A DNA stretch of 51,487 nucleotides from Pseudomonadota bacterium (GCA_021799355.1 JAJZAQ010000018.1:1-51487); one strand, 5' to 3'; counted from the stretch's first letter, positions 1-7,923 are shown. Notes: generated by a model from the sequence alone, not told the origin. Numbers and translations are program-made.

Positions 1-765
1 CTGGATTTGCTGTCGCAGCGGCAGGTGTACGGCGTCAGCGCCGCGTATGTGCTGCTGGGCGCCGCACTGCTGCACCGGTTCGACGCCAGCCGGCTCGGCC
101 TGCTGGCCCGCGCCGTGCGCGACAACCCGCTGCGCGCGGCCTGCAGCGGCATGGCGCCGCGCCGGGTGCGGCTGGGCGTGTTGCTGCTCAGCGCTGCGCT
201 CGCCGGGCTGTCCGGCGGCGTGCAGACCCTGCACGTCGAGCAGGCCAGCGCCGGTGGGCTGGGCCTGCAGCAGTCGAGCCTGGTGCTGTTGTTCAGCCTG
301 GCCGCAGGCAGCGGCACGGTGTGGGGTGCGCTGCTGGCCGCAGTCATGATGGTCGGCAGCCAGGTCTGGCTGGCGACGGTGTCACGGGCCTGGATGCTCG
401 ACGTCGCGCTGGTTTTTCTCGCCGTGGTGCTGTGGGCGCCGCAGGGGGTGAGCCAGGCGCTGCACGACTGGGCCCTGCGCCTGCGCGCCAGCGGCCAGCC
501 CGACCTGTGGTGGGGCCTGGCCGCTCTGCTGCTGTGCGCCGCGCTGGCCGCTGGCGGCGCCGGCAGCCTGATCGAACTGCTCTACGCCCTGCGCCAGCAA
601 CTGCACGGCGGGGGCATGCTGCAGTTGTACGGCCTGGAACTTCGGCCTGACAGCGCCGACGTCTGGGTCGGTGCCGCGCTGTTCACCGTCACCGCAGGCG
701 GCCTGGCCGCGGTGGTGGGACGGCGGCTCAGCCGGCAGTTGCGCCACGTGGAGGTGCCACGGTGA
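1..765 (+). CDS. livM: Branched-chain amino-acid-type ABC transporter permease (LivM family), 5' truncated
   Basis: Inner-membrane permease subunit of a LivFGHMJ-type importer. The frame is open from base 1, so the N-terminus lies outside the window and about 254 residues are visible. The visible part has the LivM-like cytoplasmic loop (RAVRDNPLRAACSGM), followed by helices containing ALAGLSGGVQ and LFSLAAGSGTVWGALLAA. After the usual LivM end (near WAPQGV) comes an extra tail of about 100 residues with two more predicted membrane segments (around LAALLLCAALAAGG and WVGAALFTVTAGGLAAVV). Its TGA stop overlaps the GTG start of livG (GTGA), so the genes are translationally coupled. The substrate cannot be told from sequence; amino acids, short amides or urea are all possible for this family. 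Confidence 0.85.
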   Translation: MDLLSQRQVYGVSAAYVLLGAALLHRFDASRLGLLARAVRDNPLRAACSGMAPRRVRLGVLLLSAALAGLSGGVQTLHVEQASAGGLGLQQSSLVLLFSLAAGSGTVWGALLAAVMMVGSQVWLATVSRAWMLDVALVFLAVVLWAPQGVSQALHDWALRLRASGQPDLWWGLAALLLCAALAAGGAGSLIELLYALRQQLHGGGMLQLYGLELRPDSADVWVGAALFTVTAGGLAAVVGRRLSRQLRHVEVPR

Positions 766-1505
766 ACCCGCCGCTGCTCGAACTGCGCGGGTTGACCTGC
801 CGCTTCAGCGGCCAGACCGTGCTCGACGCCATCGATCTGCGGGTGCAGCACGGCGAGCGCGTGGCGCTCATCGGCGCCAACGGCGCGGGCAAGTCGACCC
901 TGCTGCAGGCGATCAGCGGCCTGTGCCCGCTGCACGCCGGCAGCATCTGGCTGAATGGCCGGCGCATCGACGGCCTCGCGCCGGAGCAAATCGCCCGCGC
1001 CGGTGTCGCTCGCAGCTTTCAGACACCGCAGGTGTACCCGAAGCTGAGCGTGGCCGACCAGTTGCGCTGCACCCTGCTGGCGGCGCGTCGCGGCGGCTGG
1101 CTGCGGCGCCGGGCAGGCGACGCCGCGCTCGAACACCGCGTGGCGCTGTGGCTGCAGCAGTTGCGGCTGCAGTCACAGGCAGACCGGCGTGCCGATGAAC
1201 TCGACGACACCAGCGTGCGCGTGCTGGCGCTGGGGCTGGCACTGGCGGCTGACGCTTCGCTGCTCGTGCTCGACGAACCCGTTGCCGGCATGCACCGCGA
1301 CCAGGCGGAGCGGATGGCCGCACTGATCGCGCAGGCGGCGCAGCAGCGCACCGTGCTGCTCGTCGAGCATGACCTGCAGACCGTGTTCCGCCTGGCCAGC
1401 CGCGTGGTCGTGCTGCACCACGGCCGCGTGCTGGCCGACAGCACGCCGCAGGCGGTGCGCGCCGACCCGCGCGTGCAGGCGGTCTATTTCGGGGTCGGAC
1501 GATGA
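762..1505 (+). CDS. livG: ABC transporter ATP-binding protein, LivG family, with degenerate signature motif
   Basis: One of the two ATPases that power the LivHM-type importer, on the cytoplasmic side of the membrane. It has 247 residues, starting at GTG within the livM stop. Walker A is canonical (GANGAGKST, residues 38-46), Walker B is SLLVLDEP (about 166-173), and the switch His is in VEHD. The ABC signature, normally LSYGxQ in this family, reads LDDTS at residues 147-151: the Ser and Gly that contact ATP are gone. The stop overlaps the livF ATG (ATGA). The rest of the fold looks intact, so this seems a functional divergence and not decay. The degenerate motif pairs with an altered Walker A in LivF. 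Confidence 0.88.
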   Translation: MNPPLLELRGLTCRFSGQTVLDAIDLRVQHGERVALIGANGAGKSTLLQAISGLCPLHAGSIWLNGRRIDGLAPEQIARAGVARSFQTPQVYPKLSVADQLRCTLLAARRGGWLRRRAGDAALEHRVALWLQQLRLQSQADRRADELDDTSVRVLALGLALAADASLLVLDEPVAGMHRDQAERMAALIAQAAQQRTVLLVEHDLQTVFRLASRVVVLHHGRVLADSTPQAVRADPRVQAVYFGVGR

Positions 1506-2194
1506 CGGCGCTGCGCGTGCGCGGTCTGTGCAGCGGCTACGGCGCGGTGCGGGTGTTGCACGGGGTGGATCTGCAGGTCGGCCGCGGCGAACTCGTGCTA
1601 CTGCTCGGGCGCAACGGCAGCGGGCGCAGCACCCTGCTCAAGGCGCTGATGGGGTTGATTGCCGCCTCCGGCGAAGCCTGGCTCGGCGCCCAGCGGCTGT
1701 CGGGTCTGCCGCCGCACAGGCGCGCCCGCCTCGGGCTGGGATACGTCCCGGCGCAGCGCGACATTTTTCCCCGGCTGAGCGTGCGACAGAATCTGCTCCT
1801 GGGGGTCAAGCCCGCTGCCGATGGCAGCCCGGCGCCGTGGGACGAGGCGGCGGTTCTGGCGCGGTTCGCGCCGCTGGCTGCCCGGCTGCATGCCCCGGCG
1901 CATCGGCTGTCGGGCGGTGAACAGCAAATGCTCGCCCTGGCCCGTGCCCTGCTGGGCAATCCGTCGCTGCTGCTGCTCGACGAACCGGCCGAGGGGCTGG
2001 CGCCGCAGCGCGTGGCCGCCACTGCCGATCTGCTGGATACCCTGCGCGCCGGCGGCATGGGGGTGCTGCTGGTCGAGCAACGGCCGTGGGCGCGCGAGCT
2101 GGCCGACCGCGTCGTCGTGCTCGGGGACGGACGCGTGCAGTTCTGCGGCGCGCCGCGCGAGCTTCCCCCCGCAGTCTCAGCGGCGTGGCTTTGA
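1502..2194 (+). CDS. livF: ABC transporter ATP-binding protein, LivF family, Walker A Lys replaced by Arg
   Basis: Second ATPase of the branched-chain amino-acid-type importer, 230 residues. Walker A reads GRNGSGRST (36-44), so the catalytic Lys is Arg42 (codon CGC, 1625-1627). The LivF-specific GLGYVPAQRDIFPRLSV segment (78-94), signature LSGGEQQ (136-142), Walker B LLLLDEP (156-162) and VEQ switch are all normal. It is the last gene of the transporter operon and overlaps the convergent ratB by 18 nt. I recall Arg at this position in some proteobacterial LivF homologues but could not check. No substrate-binding protein or LivH gene is visible downstream; they should lie upstream of the window. 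Confidence 0.88.
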   Translation: MTALRVRGLCSGYGAVRVLHGVDLQVGRGELVLLLGRNGSGRSTLLKALMGLIAASGEAWLGAQRLSGLPPHRRARLGLGYVPAQRDIFPRLSVRQNLLLGVKPAADGSPAPWDEAAVLARFAPLAARLHAPAHRLSGGEQQMLALARALLGNPSLLLLDEPAEGLAPQRVAATADLLDTLRAGGMGVLLVEQRPWARELADRVVVLGDGRVQFCGAPRELPPAVSAAWL

Positions 2195-2491
2195 CGCCGC
2201 AGCGCGCAACCGCCTTGCCGTCATCGGATCGACCTGCAACGGCCTGCAGACGTCGATGCGGTCGCCGTCGTACACCGTCTGCTGCGGCAGCAGCCGCCGG
2301 CCATTGCGCCCCCAGCGCACGTCGAGCGTGGCCAACTCGGGGTGCGCGTCGAACAGCCCACTGGCCTGCACCGCCTGCATCGCCGTCGCGCCCTCAGGCA
2401 GGCAGACGTTGCGCAAATCTGCCTCGCCCCCTGCCGGGGCGTAGAACACGCTAACGGTGATGAACTGCGGCGGCGGCTCAGCGTGGGCCAT
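2177..2491 (-). CDS. ratB: RnfH/RatB family protein (UPF0125)
   Basis: Small protein of 104 residues with a ubiquitin-like beta-grasp fold in its family. Diagnostic features are FITVSVFYAPAGG near the start, LPEGATAMQAVQASGLF, VRWGRNGRRLLPQQTVYDGDRIDVCRPL and a basic C-terminus. The ATG at 2491 was chosen because it lies 14 nt inside the end of ratA, and the protein then begins just before the conserved beta strand. The ratA-ratB pair is widespread in proteobacteria beside smpB and is seen here. The biochemical role of RatB/RnfH is not established; it is not the antitoxin of RatA in any proven sense. The 3' end overlaps livF on the opposite strand. Confidence 0.85.
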   Translation of the reverse strand: MAHAEPPPQFITVSVFYAPAGGEADLRNVCLPEGATAMQAVQASGLFDAHPELATLDVRWGRNGRRLLPQQTVYDGDRIDVCRPLQVDPMTARRLRAAASKPRR

Positions 2492-2918
2492 AGACCTGCT
2501 TGGCGCGTTGCACGAAGGCGTCGACAAAGCTGCTGGCGATATGGTTGAACACCGGGCCGATGACTTTTTCCACCAAAAAATTGGAAAACTTGTAGTCGAG
2601 CAAAAATTCCACCTTGCACGCCTTGCCATCGGCCAGCGGGTTGAAAATCCAGCGGCCGTGCAGCATCGAAAACGGCCCGTCGACCAGGCGCATGCGCACT
2701 TCCTGCCCGGGCACATTGGTGTTCTGCGTGGTGAAGCTCTGCCGGATGCCCTTGAAGTCGATGGTCACGCTGGCGCGCACGGTGTCGCCCTGCTGCGACT
2801 GCACCGAAGCGCCGCCACACCACGGCAGAAACTGCGGGTATGCCGCCACATCGGTCACCAGGTCGTACATTTCCTGCGGGGTGTACCAAATGAGGACGGA
2901 TTTGTGAACCTGCGGCAT
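2478..2918 (-). CDS. ratA: RatA family protein (START/polyketide-cyclase domain), ribosome association toxin homologue
   Basis: 146 residues beginning MPQVHKSVLIWYTPQEMYDL, a typical RatA/CoQ10-binding START domain. The motif YPQFLPWCGGASV (27-39), the TQNTNVPGQEVRM strand and the C-terminal amphipathic helix (HIASSFVDAFVQRAKQVYG) are all present. E. coli RatA binds 50S subunits and blocks 70S assembly when overproduced; mitochondrial homologues (Coq10) bind ubiquinone. Either role could apply here, and the complex I operon nearby does not decide it. The gene is divergent from smpB across a 147-bp spacer and overlaps ratB by 14 nt. Confidence 0.88.
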   Translation of the reverse strand: MPQVHKSVLIWYTPQEMYDLVTDVAAYPQFLPWCGGASVQSQQGDTVRASVTIDFKGIRQSFTTQNTNVPGQEVRMRLVDGPFSMLHGRWIFNPLADGKACKVEFLLDYKFSNFLVEKVIGPVFNHIASSFVDAFVQRAKQVYGPR

Positions 2919-3065
2919 GGACGAGCGACGGCAATGGCGTTCGTAAAATGGATGGATTGTATTGAGCGCCTGCCTTTGGGCGTGGCCGACCCGCTGACCG
3001 TGAGGGTCAAGCAAACCCGGCTGCCTTCCCTGCCCGCCTGTGCCGCGCCCGCCTAAACTCACTCC

Positions 3066-3509
3066 ATGAGCATCGCTGAAAACCGCAAGGCCCATTTCAA
3101 TTACTTCCTCGAAGACCGGTTCGAGGCCGGCATCGTGCTCGAAGGCTGGGAGGTCAAGGCGATCCGCGCCGGGCGGGTGCAACTCACAGACGGCTACGTG
3201 GTCATCCGCGACGGCGAGCTGTTCCTCATCGGCATGAACGTCGCGGCACTGCCCAGCGCCTCCACCCATGTGCGACCGGACGCCGCACGCACGCGCAAGC
3301 TGCTGATGCACAAAGACGAAATCCGCAAGCTCATCGGCAAGGTCGAGCAACGCGGCTACACCCTGGTGCCGCTGAACCTGCACTACAAAGGCGGGCGGAT
3401 CAAGGTCGATCTGGCACTGGGCAAAGGCAAAAAAGAACACGACAAGCGCGACACCGAAGCCAAGCGCGACTGGCAACGCGAAAAGGCCCGCCTGATGAAA
3501 ACGCGATAG
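3066..3509 (+). CDS. smpB: SsrA-binding protein SmpB
   Basis: tmRNA-binding protein needed for trans-translation of stalled ribosomes. 147 residues, the usual SmpB length. Hallmarks are [21 protein letters not shown] at the N-terminus, [33 protein letters not shown] and the basic helical tail [21 protein letters not shown] that follows mRNA in the decoding channel. No Shine-Dalgarno precedes the ATG; a -10-like TAAACT lies at 3054-3059, just 6 nt before the start, so the message may be leaderless. The TAG stop lies inside the first of three tandem hairpin repeats. Confidence 0.97.
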   Translation: MSIAENRKAHFNYFLEDRFEAGIVLEGWEVKAIRAGRVQLTDGYVVIRDGELFLIGMNVAALPSASTHVRPDAARTRKLLMHKDEIRKLIGKVEQRGYTLVPLNLHYKGGRIKVDLALGKGKKEHDKRDTEAKRDWQREKARLMKTR

Positions 3510-3556
3510 CGTTTCGCCAAAACGCGATAGCGTTTCATCAAAACGCCTCAGCGTTT
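3498..3556. repeat. Three tandem 21-bp palindromic hairpins between smpB and nadA
   Basis: Three copies of AAAACGC-N4-GCGTTT start at 3498, 3519 and 3540, an exact 21-bp period. Copies 1 and 2 have the loop GATA, copy 3 has CTCA. Each is a hairpin of 6-7 bp (AAACGC/GCGTTT), and the smpB stop codon (3507-3509) lies inside copy 1. The array lies between convergent smpB and nadA, so it may serve as a bidirectional transcription terminator or mRNA 3' stabiliser. It lacks the classic long U-tract. Confidence 0.8.
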
Positions 3557-3600
3557 CGCAACAACACACCAGCGCTTGACCGAAGTGCGCCGGCGCATCG

Positions 3601-4701
3601 TCAGGCCGCGCCGATTCCGCTGACCAAGCTGCCCGCGGCCGCGCTGGTTTTGTGCGCTGCGGTGAAATCGAGCATGCGCTGCACCGGCACCCGCGCGCGC
3701 GCGGCCAGCGCCGGGTCGAGTTCGATGGTGTTGGCGCCGGTCTGCAGCACCCGCGCCAGTCCGGCCAGGCTGTTCATCGCCATCCACGGGCAATGCGCAC
3801 AGCTCTTGCAGGTGGCGGCATTGCCGGCAGTCGGTGCGGGGAGGAAGGTCTTGCCGGGGTTTTGCCGCTGCAGGGCGTGGAACATGCCGGTATCGGTGGC
3901 CACGATGAATTCCTCCGCATCCAGCTCGCGCGCGGCCTGGAGGATTTGCGACGTGGAGCCGACCACATCGGCCAGCGCGATGACCGCTGCAGGGCTTTCC
4001 GGGTGCACCAGCACTTTGGCCTGCGGATGCTCGGCTTTGAGCGCCTGCAGCTCGAACGCCTTGAATTCGTCGTGAACGATGCACGAGCCCTGCCACAGTA
4101 GCATGTCGGCGCCGGTTTGCTCCTGGATGTAACGCCCCAGATGCCGGTCGGGCGCCCAGAGAATTTTTTCGCCGCGGGCGTGCAGATGCCGCACGATGTC
4201 CAGCGCGCAGCTCGACGTCACCACCCAGTCGGCACGCGCCTTGACCGCGGCGCTGGTGTTCGCATACACCACGACCGTGCGGTCGGGGTGGGCATCGCAG
4301 AATGCGCTGAACTGCGGCGCCGGGCAGCCCAGGTCGAGCGAGCAGTTGGCGTCCAGATCGGGCATGAGCACGCGCTTGTCCATCGACAGCATCTTCGCCG
4401 TCTCGCCCATGAAGCGCACGCCGGCCACTGCCAGCGTGGATGCCGGATGGCGCGCGCCGAATCGCGCCATTTCCAGTGAATCCGCCACCAGTCCCCCTGT
4501 GGCTTGTGCCAGATCCTGCAAATCGGGGTGGGTGTAGTAGTGCGCCACCAGCACGGCATCGTGCTCGTGCAGCAGGCGCTCGCAACGCTGCAGGAGTTGC
4601 TCTCGCTTCTCTGGGCCGGGCTCCTCCGGCACGCGCGCCCAGGCCTGCGCGGTGCCACGCACCGGGCTGTCAAAGACGACGGGATAGATCGTGGCCGACA
4701 T
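3601..4701 (-). CDS. nadA: Quinolinate synthase NadA
   Basis: Condenses iminoaspartate with dihydroxyacetone phosphate to quinolinate in de novo NAD synthesis, using a [4Fe-4S] cluster. 366 residues. The ATG at 4701 follows GGAGG with about 7 nt spacing. Seen motifs: [92 protein letters not shown] and a C-terminal [10 protein letters not shown]. Conserved cysteines for the cluster are present. It lies 26 nt downstream of nadC in one transcription unit. No nadB (aspartate oxidase) is present here. Confidence 0.96.
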   Translation of the reverse strand: MSATIYPVVFDSPVRGTAQAWARVPEEPGPEKREQLLQRCERLLHEHDAVLVAHYYTHPDLQDLAQATGGLVADSLEMARFGARHPASTLAVAGVRFMGETAKMLSMDKRVLMPDLDANCSLDLGCPAPQFSAFCDAHPDRTVVVYANTSAAVKARADWVVTSSCALDIVRHLHARGEKILWAPDRHLGRYIQEQTGADMLLWQGSCIVHDEFKAFELQALKAEHPQAKVLVHPESPAAVIALADVVGSTSQILQAARELDAEEFIVATDTGMFHALQRQNPGKTFLPAPTAGNAATCKSCAHCPWMAMNSLAGLARVLQTGANTIELDPALAARARVPVQRMLDFTAAHKTSAAAGSLVSGIGAA

Positions 4702-4727
4702 GCGCTTTCCTCCAATGCAAGACATCC

Positions 4728-5603
4728 TCAGGCCGATGCGAAACGCATGGACAGATCCACCGCCTGCACGTCCTTGGTCAACCTGCCCACGGAGATGCGG
4801 TCGATTCCGGTTTCTGCAATGGCGCGCACGGTGTGCAGATCGACCCCACCGGAGACTTCGAGCACGGCACGCCCTGCATTGAGGCGCACCGCCTCGCGCA
4901 GCGTGTCCAGCGGCATATTGTCGAGCAGCACCATGCGCGCCCCCGCGCGCAGCGCCTCGTCGAGCTGCTGCAGGGTTTCGACCTCGATCTGCACGAACTG
5001 CGCCTGCACCGCCACTGCCTGCGCCCGCTGCAACGCCTGCGTCACCCCGCCCGCAGCGGCGATGTGGTTTTCCTTGATCAGCACGGCGTCGAACAGGCCG
5101 ATGCGGTGGTTCACCCCGCCACCGATACGCACGGCGTATTTTTGCGCCAGCCGCAGCCCCGGCAGGGTTTTGCGTGTATCGACGATCTGCGCTTTGGTGC
5201 CTCGCACGGCATCGACGTATTGCGCGGTGCGCGTGGCCACCGCGCTGAGCAGCTGCAAAAAATTGAGCAGGGTGCGCTCGGCACTGAGCAGCGCGCGGGC
5301 GTTGGCGTCGATCTCCAGGAACACGGCGTCGGGTTGCAACGTCCCGCCCTCGGCCACCAGCCAGCGCAGCGTTGCCGACGGATCGAGCGCGCGCACGCAA
5401 GCCTCGGCCCAGGGCGTGCCGCACAGCAGCGCGGCCTCGCGGCTGCGCACCGTGGCAAACGCCCTGGCTTGCGGGTCGATGAGGGCGGCGGTCAAATCGC
5501 CCGTCCCCACGTCTTCTTCCAAGGCGCGTTGCACGTCGCGCGCCGCCAGGGTCTGCACATCGATCATGGTTTCGTCGTTCGAGAAAGTCACCGGCTGCGG
5601 CAC
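4728..5603 (-). CDS. nadC: Nicotinate-nucleotide pyrophosphorylase (carboxylating) NadC
   Basis: Converts quinolinate and PRPP to nicotinate mononucleotide, the step after NadA. 291 residues from a GTG start at 5603; an ATG at 5567 is an alternative that gives 279 residues, and neither has a strong ribosome binding site. Family motifs: [81 protein letters not shown] and [11 protein letters not shown]. Active-site Arg, Lys and His residues in the TRKT, GGG.NHR and KENH blocks are kept. First gene of a nadC-nadA operon; the leader region toward the fnr-like gene carries two inverted repeats. Confidence 0.95.
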   Translation of the reverse strand: MPQPVTFSNDETMIDVQTLAARDVQRALEEDVGTGDLTAALIDPQARAFATVRSREAALLCGTPWAEACVRALDPSATLRWLVAEGGTLQPDAVFLEIDANARALLSAERTLLNFLQLLSAVATRTAQYVDAVRGTKAQIVDTRKTLPGLRLAQKYAVRIGGGVNHRIGLFDAVLIKENHIAAAGGVTQALQRAQAVAVQAQFVQIEVETLQQLDEALRAGARMVLLDNMPLDTLREAVRLNAGRAVLEVSGGVDLHTVRAIAETGIDRISVGRLTKDVQAVDLSMRFASA

Positions 5604-5773
5604 AGACCTTGCGGCTGCTCACCGGCTACAGGGGGATGGTCTGCGCTCCACGGTTGTCCGGACCGCCCAAACCGGGCAGGCCAGGGCACAAGTTTAGGCG
5701 CAGCGTCACCCCGGACAGCCGCCTGTGTCGGCCGTGCGATGGCTCGTGGATCGCCCCGTATGCGGCATATTGT

Positions 5774-5823
5774 CGCACTTTTGTGCGGTGCAAAAATCGA
5801 CCTGCCGCAAGGAAAGGCGGCAG
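5774..5823. repeat. Two inverted repeats in the nadC / fnr-like intergenic region
   Basis: The 304-bp divergent region 5604-5907 holds two perfect dyads: CGCAC-TTTT-GTGCG at 5774-5787 and CTGCCGC-8 nt-GCGGCAG at 5802-5823. The first overlaps a possible minus-strand promoter for nadC (TTGCAC then CAATAT, spaced about 15 nt). They may be operators or leader hairpins; neither matches an NrtR or NadR site that I know. The part at 5604-5760 shows nothing recognisable, and 5830-5907 is AT-rich promoter DNA. Confidence 0.5.
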
Positions 5824-5864
5824 AATTACGGGTTTTCCCTAGTTAACACCGTGAATTCCCTATA

Positions 5865-5893
5865 TTGACAAGGCTATATCAGTATTCGCTAAT
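5865..5893 (+). promoter_or_regulatory. Sigma-70 promoter of the fnr-like gene
   Basis: A perfect -35 TTGACA (5865-5870), a 17-bp spacer and -10 GCTAAT (5888-5893) lie in an AT-rich patch. The predicted start of transcription (about 5900) is only some 8 nt before the ATG at 5908, so the 5' leader would be very short, or translation starts at Met6 (5923). Confidence 0.6.
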
Positions 5894-5894
5894 A

Positions 5895-5908
5895 TTGCGC
5901 TAAATCAA
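5895..5908. promoter_or_regulatory. Fnr-box-like dyad at the start of the fnr-like gene
   Basis: TTGCG-CTAA-ATCAA matches 8 of 10 conserved positions of the Fnr consensus TTGAT-N4-ATCAA. It spans the predicted transcription start and the first base of the ATG, a position suited to autorepression. Inference only. Confidence 0.35.
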
Positions 5909-6738
5909 TGAAAGCGCCCCTCATGGAAACCTCTTTTGCCAACCCATCGCCCTCGACCGTGATTCCGCTGGCCAGTCTGCGCAAAACGTTGCCGCGCGGC
6001 AAAGAACCGGCAACCAACCGCATGGCGCACCAGGAAGTGGTCAACGCCTGGCGTGGCGCGTCGGATTGCCGCAATTGCGGGGTTCGACGCATCGCCCTGT
6101 TCGGCGCGCTGCGCATGGAAGATTTCGACTCCTTCCATCAGGTGATCGATGACATGCAGTACGCCACCGGCCAGCAGTTGTTCAGCGAAGGCCAGCGCGG
6201 TGACTGGCTCTACACCATCAAAACCGGTTACGTCAAACTCGAACGCGTGCTGCCTGACGGCACGCGGCGCATCACCCGCGTGGCGCGGCGCGGCGATTTG
6301 ATCGGGCTGGAATGCTTCATCCACGAGCCGTACATGCACCACGCCTCGGCCATCGGTGCGGTGCGCGTCTGCCGCATTCCGGTCGAAGTCATCCGCAAAA
6401 TGGAAGAGCAGGTGCCCAATTTGCGGCAGGAATTCCTCGAACGCTGGCACCGCGCGCTGCGTGATACCGACGAGTGGGCGCTGCTGCTGGGCTCGGGCAC
6501 CATTCCGTCGCGCATGGCGCGTTTGCTGCTCAAACTCGCCGACCCGGAGCTCAACGACACCATCACCTTGCCCAAGCGCAGCGATCTGGGCGCCATGCTC
6601 GGCGTGGCGCTGGAAACTGCCAGCCGGGTGATCGCGCAGTTCGAGCGCGACCATCTGCTCGACCATGTCGGCCCGCGCTTGTTCCGCATCAACCGCGCGG
6701 CGCTGCTGCAGGTCGCCCAGCCGGAGCGTGTGGCTTAG
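5908..6738 (+). CDS. Crp/Fnr-family transcriptional regulator, Fnr-like with incomplete cysteine set
   Basis: 276 residues: an N-terminal extension, a cyclic-nucleotide-binding-type beta-roll (about 85-165), a dimer helix (VEVIRKMEEQVPNLRQEFLERW) and a C-terminal winged helix (about 205-260). The recognition helix has the Fnr-type E-x-x-S-R (ETASRVIAQFERD). Cys54 and Cys57 form CRNC, and Cys155 (VCRIP) aligns with E. coli Fnr Cys122, but the residue matching Cys29 is Ala63. An unaligned Cys136 (GLECF) is nearby. Cluster-based oxygen sensing is therefore uncertain. No Shine-Dalgarno is seen before either Met1 or Met6. The gene is monocistronic, with its own terminator at 6813-6853. Confidence 0.88.
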   Translation: MKAPLMETSFANPSPSTVIPLASLRKTLPRGKEPATNRMAHQEVVNAWRGASDCRNCGVRRIALFGALRMEDFDSFHQVIDDMQYATGQQLFSEGQRGDWLYTIKTGYVKLERVLPDGTRRITRVARRGDLIGLECFIHEPYMHHASAIGAVRVCRIPVEVIRKMEEQVPNLRQEFLERWHRALRDTDEWALLLGSGTIPSRMARLLLKLADPELNDTITLPKRSDLGAMLGVALETASRVIAQFERDHLLDHVGPRLFRINRAALLQVAQPERVA

Positions 6739-6812
6739 GCGGCAGCGCATTTTCGCCGGTCACGCGGCGACTGCTGACCACCGCGTGGCCCGCTTCCTTC
6801 TCCTTGCAGCTT

Positions 6813-6853
6813 CGGCGCGTCCGGTCGTCTGGCCGGGCGCGCCGCGTTTTTTT
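6813..6853 (+). terminator. Intrinsic terminator of the fnr-like gene
   Basis: A 12-bp stem, CGGCGCG-T-CCGG (6813-6824) against CCGG-G-CGCGCCG (6833-6844) with one T.G wobble and an 8-nt loop, is followed by seven T residues at 6847-6853. It lies 75 nt after the stop codon. Confidence 0.75.
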
Positions 6854-6881
6854 GCCCTTGCCGGGCGTGCGCGGCACAACG

Positions 6882-7904
6882 TCAGACCGCTGTCAGCAGG
6901 GCATTGAAATCCCTGCGCTTCCAGAATTTCCAGTCCTGCGGCGGCGAAACCGCCAGGGTGATCCAGCGCCTTTCCCCGGCCAGAGTCAGCCGCACACGGC
7001 CGTCGCGCGCCATCGCCGCAGTCAGCGCCGCGGCAACGCGGGCGTCGAGATCCTGCTGCGTCGCTCCGTCCGCCAGAGCGCGGCGAGCATCGACGACCTG
7101 CAGAACGTCCGCCTGGGAGCTCGTCGGCCAAGCCGCCAGGCCGCGCAGCGCCGCGGCCACCGCCGGGTCGGCGCTACCGTCATCCGGTTCGGCGGCGCAG
7201 CGCAGCGGGCTTTGCCAGCCGGATGGAACATGGCCGCAACCGTGCAGCCACAGGGTGTTGACCTCGGCGCGACCATGTTGCTCGCGCGCCTCATTCACCG
7301 GGTGATGCTGCCAGGTCATCTGCACCTCGGTGAGCAACTGCCGCCACGGTCTGGCAGGCGCACCGCCGGGCATCCACGCGGCGACGCTGCGCCCCTGCGC
7401 CCGCGCCACACCAGCGCTGACCACTGCGGCCAGACTCGGATGCGACACATACCAGCGCATCGGTGCCGCCATGCGCAACGTCCAGCCAGCCTGGGTGAAC
7501 AACGGCTCCACGGCATCGAACAGGCGTTGCGCCTCGTCGCCCGAAAGGCCGAGCGTCGCTGGGTCGGCCAGCGTCAGGCTGTCGCGTCCGAGATGCAGAT
7601 GCGCCGGGATGAGCAGCCCCAGCGGCGCATCCGGGGAAAAAGCCTCTGCAGGCACTTCGCCGCGCGCTGCCAGCCTTGCCCACGGCGCCTGCTCGGAGTC
7701 GGCATCCTGCAGCCGCAGCGCATGCACCAGCCAGCGCTCGGCCGGAGTCAGCCACGCGGCCTGCGCATCCTCACGCAACGTTTCCTGCTCGATGACGTCG
7801 GCCTGACGGCACAGCCGCGCCGTCTGTGGCAGGACGCTGGGGTTCGCACCGGGCGGTGCTGCAGGGGGCGTCAGGGGCAGATCGGCAAGCAGGATGTGTT
7901 GCAT
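6882..7904 (-). CDS. RpfE-like / 'phosphoglycerate mutase-related' conserved protein of unknown function
   Basis: 340 residues from the ATG at 7904; an ATG at 7922, directly after the upstream stop, is an alternative adding six residues. The protein resembles the family annotated in Burkholderiales and Xanthomonas as RpfE-type regulatory protein or cofactor-independent phosphoglycerate mutase. I base this on overall pattern: a start MQHILLADLPLTPP, LIPAHLHLGRDSLTLADP, TWRMAAP-like MRWYVSHPSL, LWLHGCGHVP and an end with the WKFWKRR motif. No phosphatase active site can be pointed to, so the enzymatic name is doubtful. It follows the lolC/E gene by about 20 nt and is probably co-transcribed. 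Confidence 0.6.
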   Translation of the reverse strand: MQHILLADLPLTPPAAPPGANPSVLPQTARLCRQADVIEQETLREDAQAAWLTPAERWLVHALRLQDADSEQAPWARLAARGEVPAEAFSPDAPLGLLIPAHLHLGRDSLTLADPATLGLSGDEAQRLFDAVEPLFTQAGWTLRMAAPMRWYVSHPSLAAVVSAGVARAQGRSVAAWMPGGAPARPWRQLLTEVQMTWQHHPVNEAREQHGRAEVNTLWLHGCGHVPSGWQSPLRCAAEPDDGSADPAVAAALRGLAAWPTSSQADVLQVVDARRALADGATQQDLDARVAAALTAAMARDGRVRLTLAGERRWITLAVSPPQDWKFWKRRDFNALLTAV

Positions 7905-7923
7905 GGCGGCGGAAGTCCGCATT

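Noticed and set aside
3510-3560. CRISPR-like array at the smpB end
   Set aside because: Repeats are only 17 bp with 4-nt spacers, self-palindromic and just three copies; there are no cas genes.
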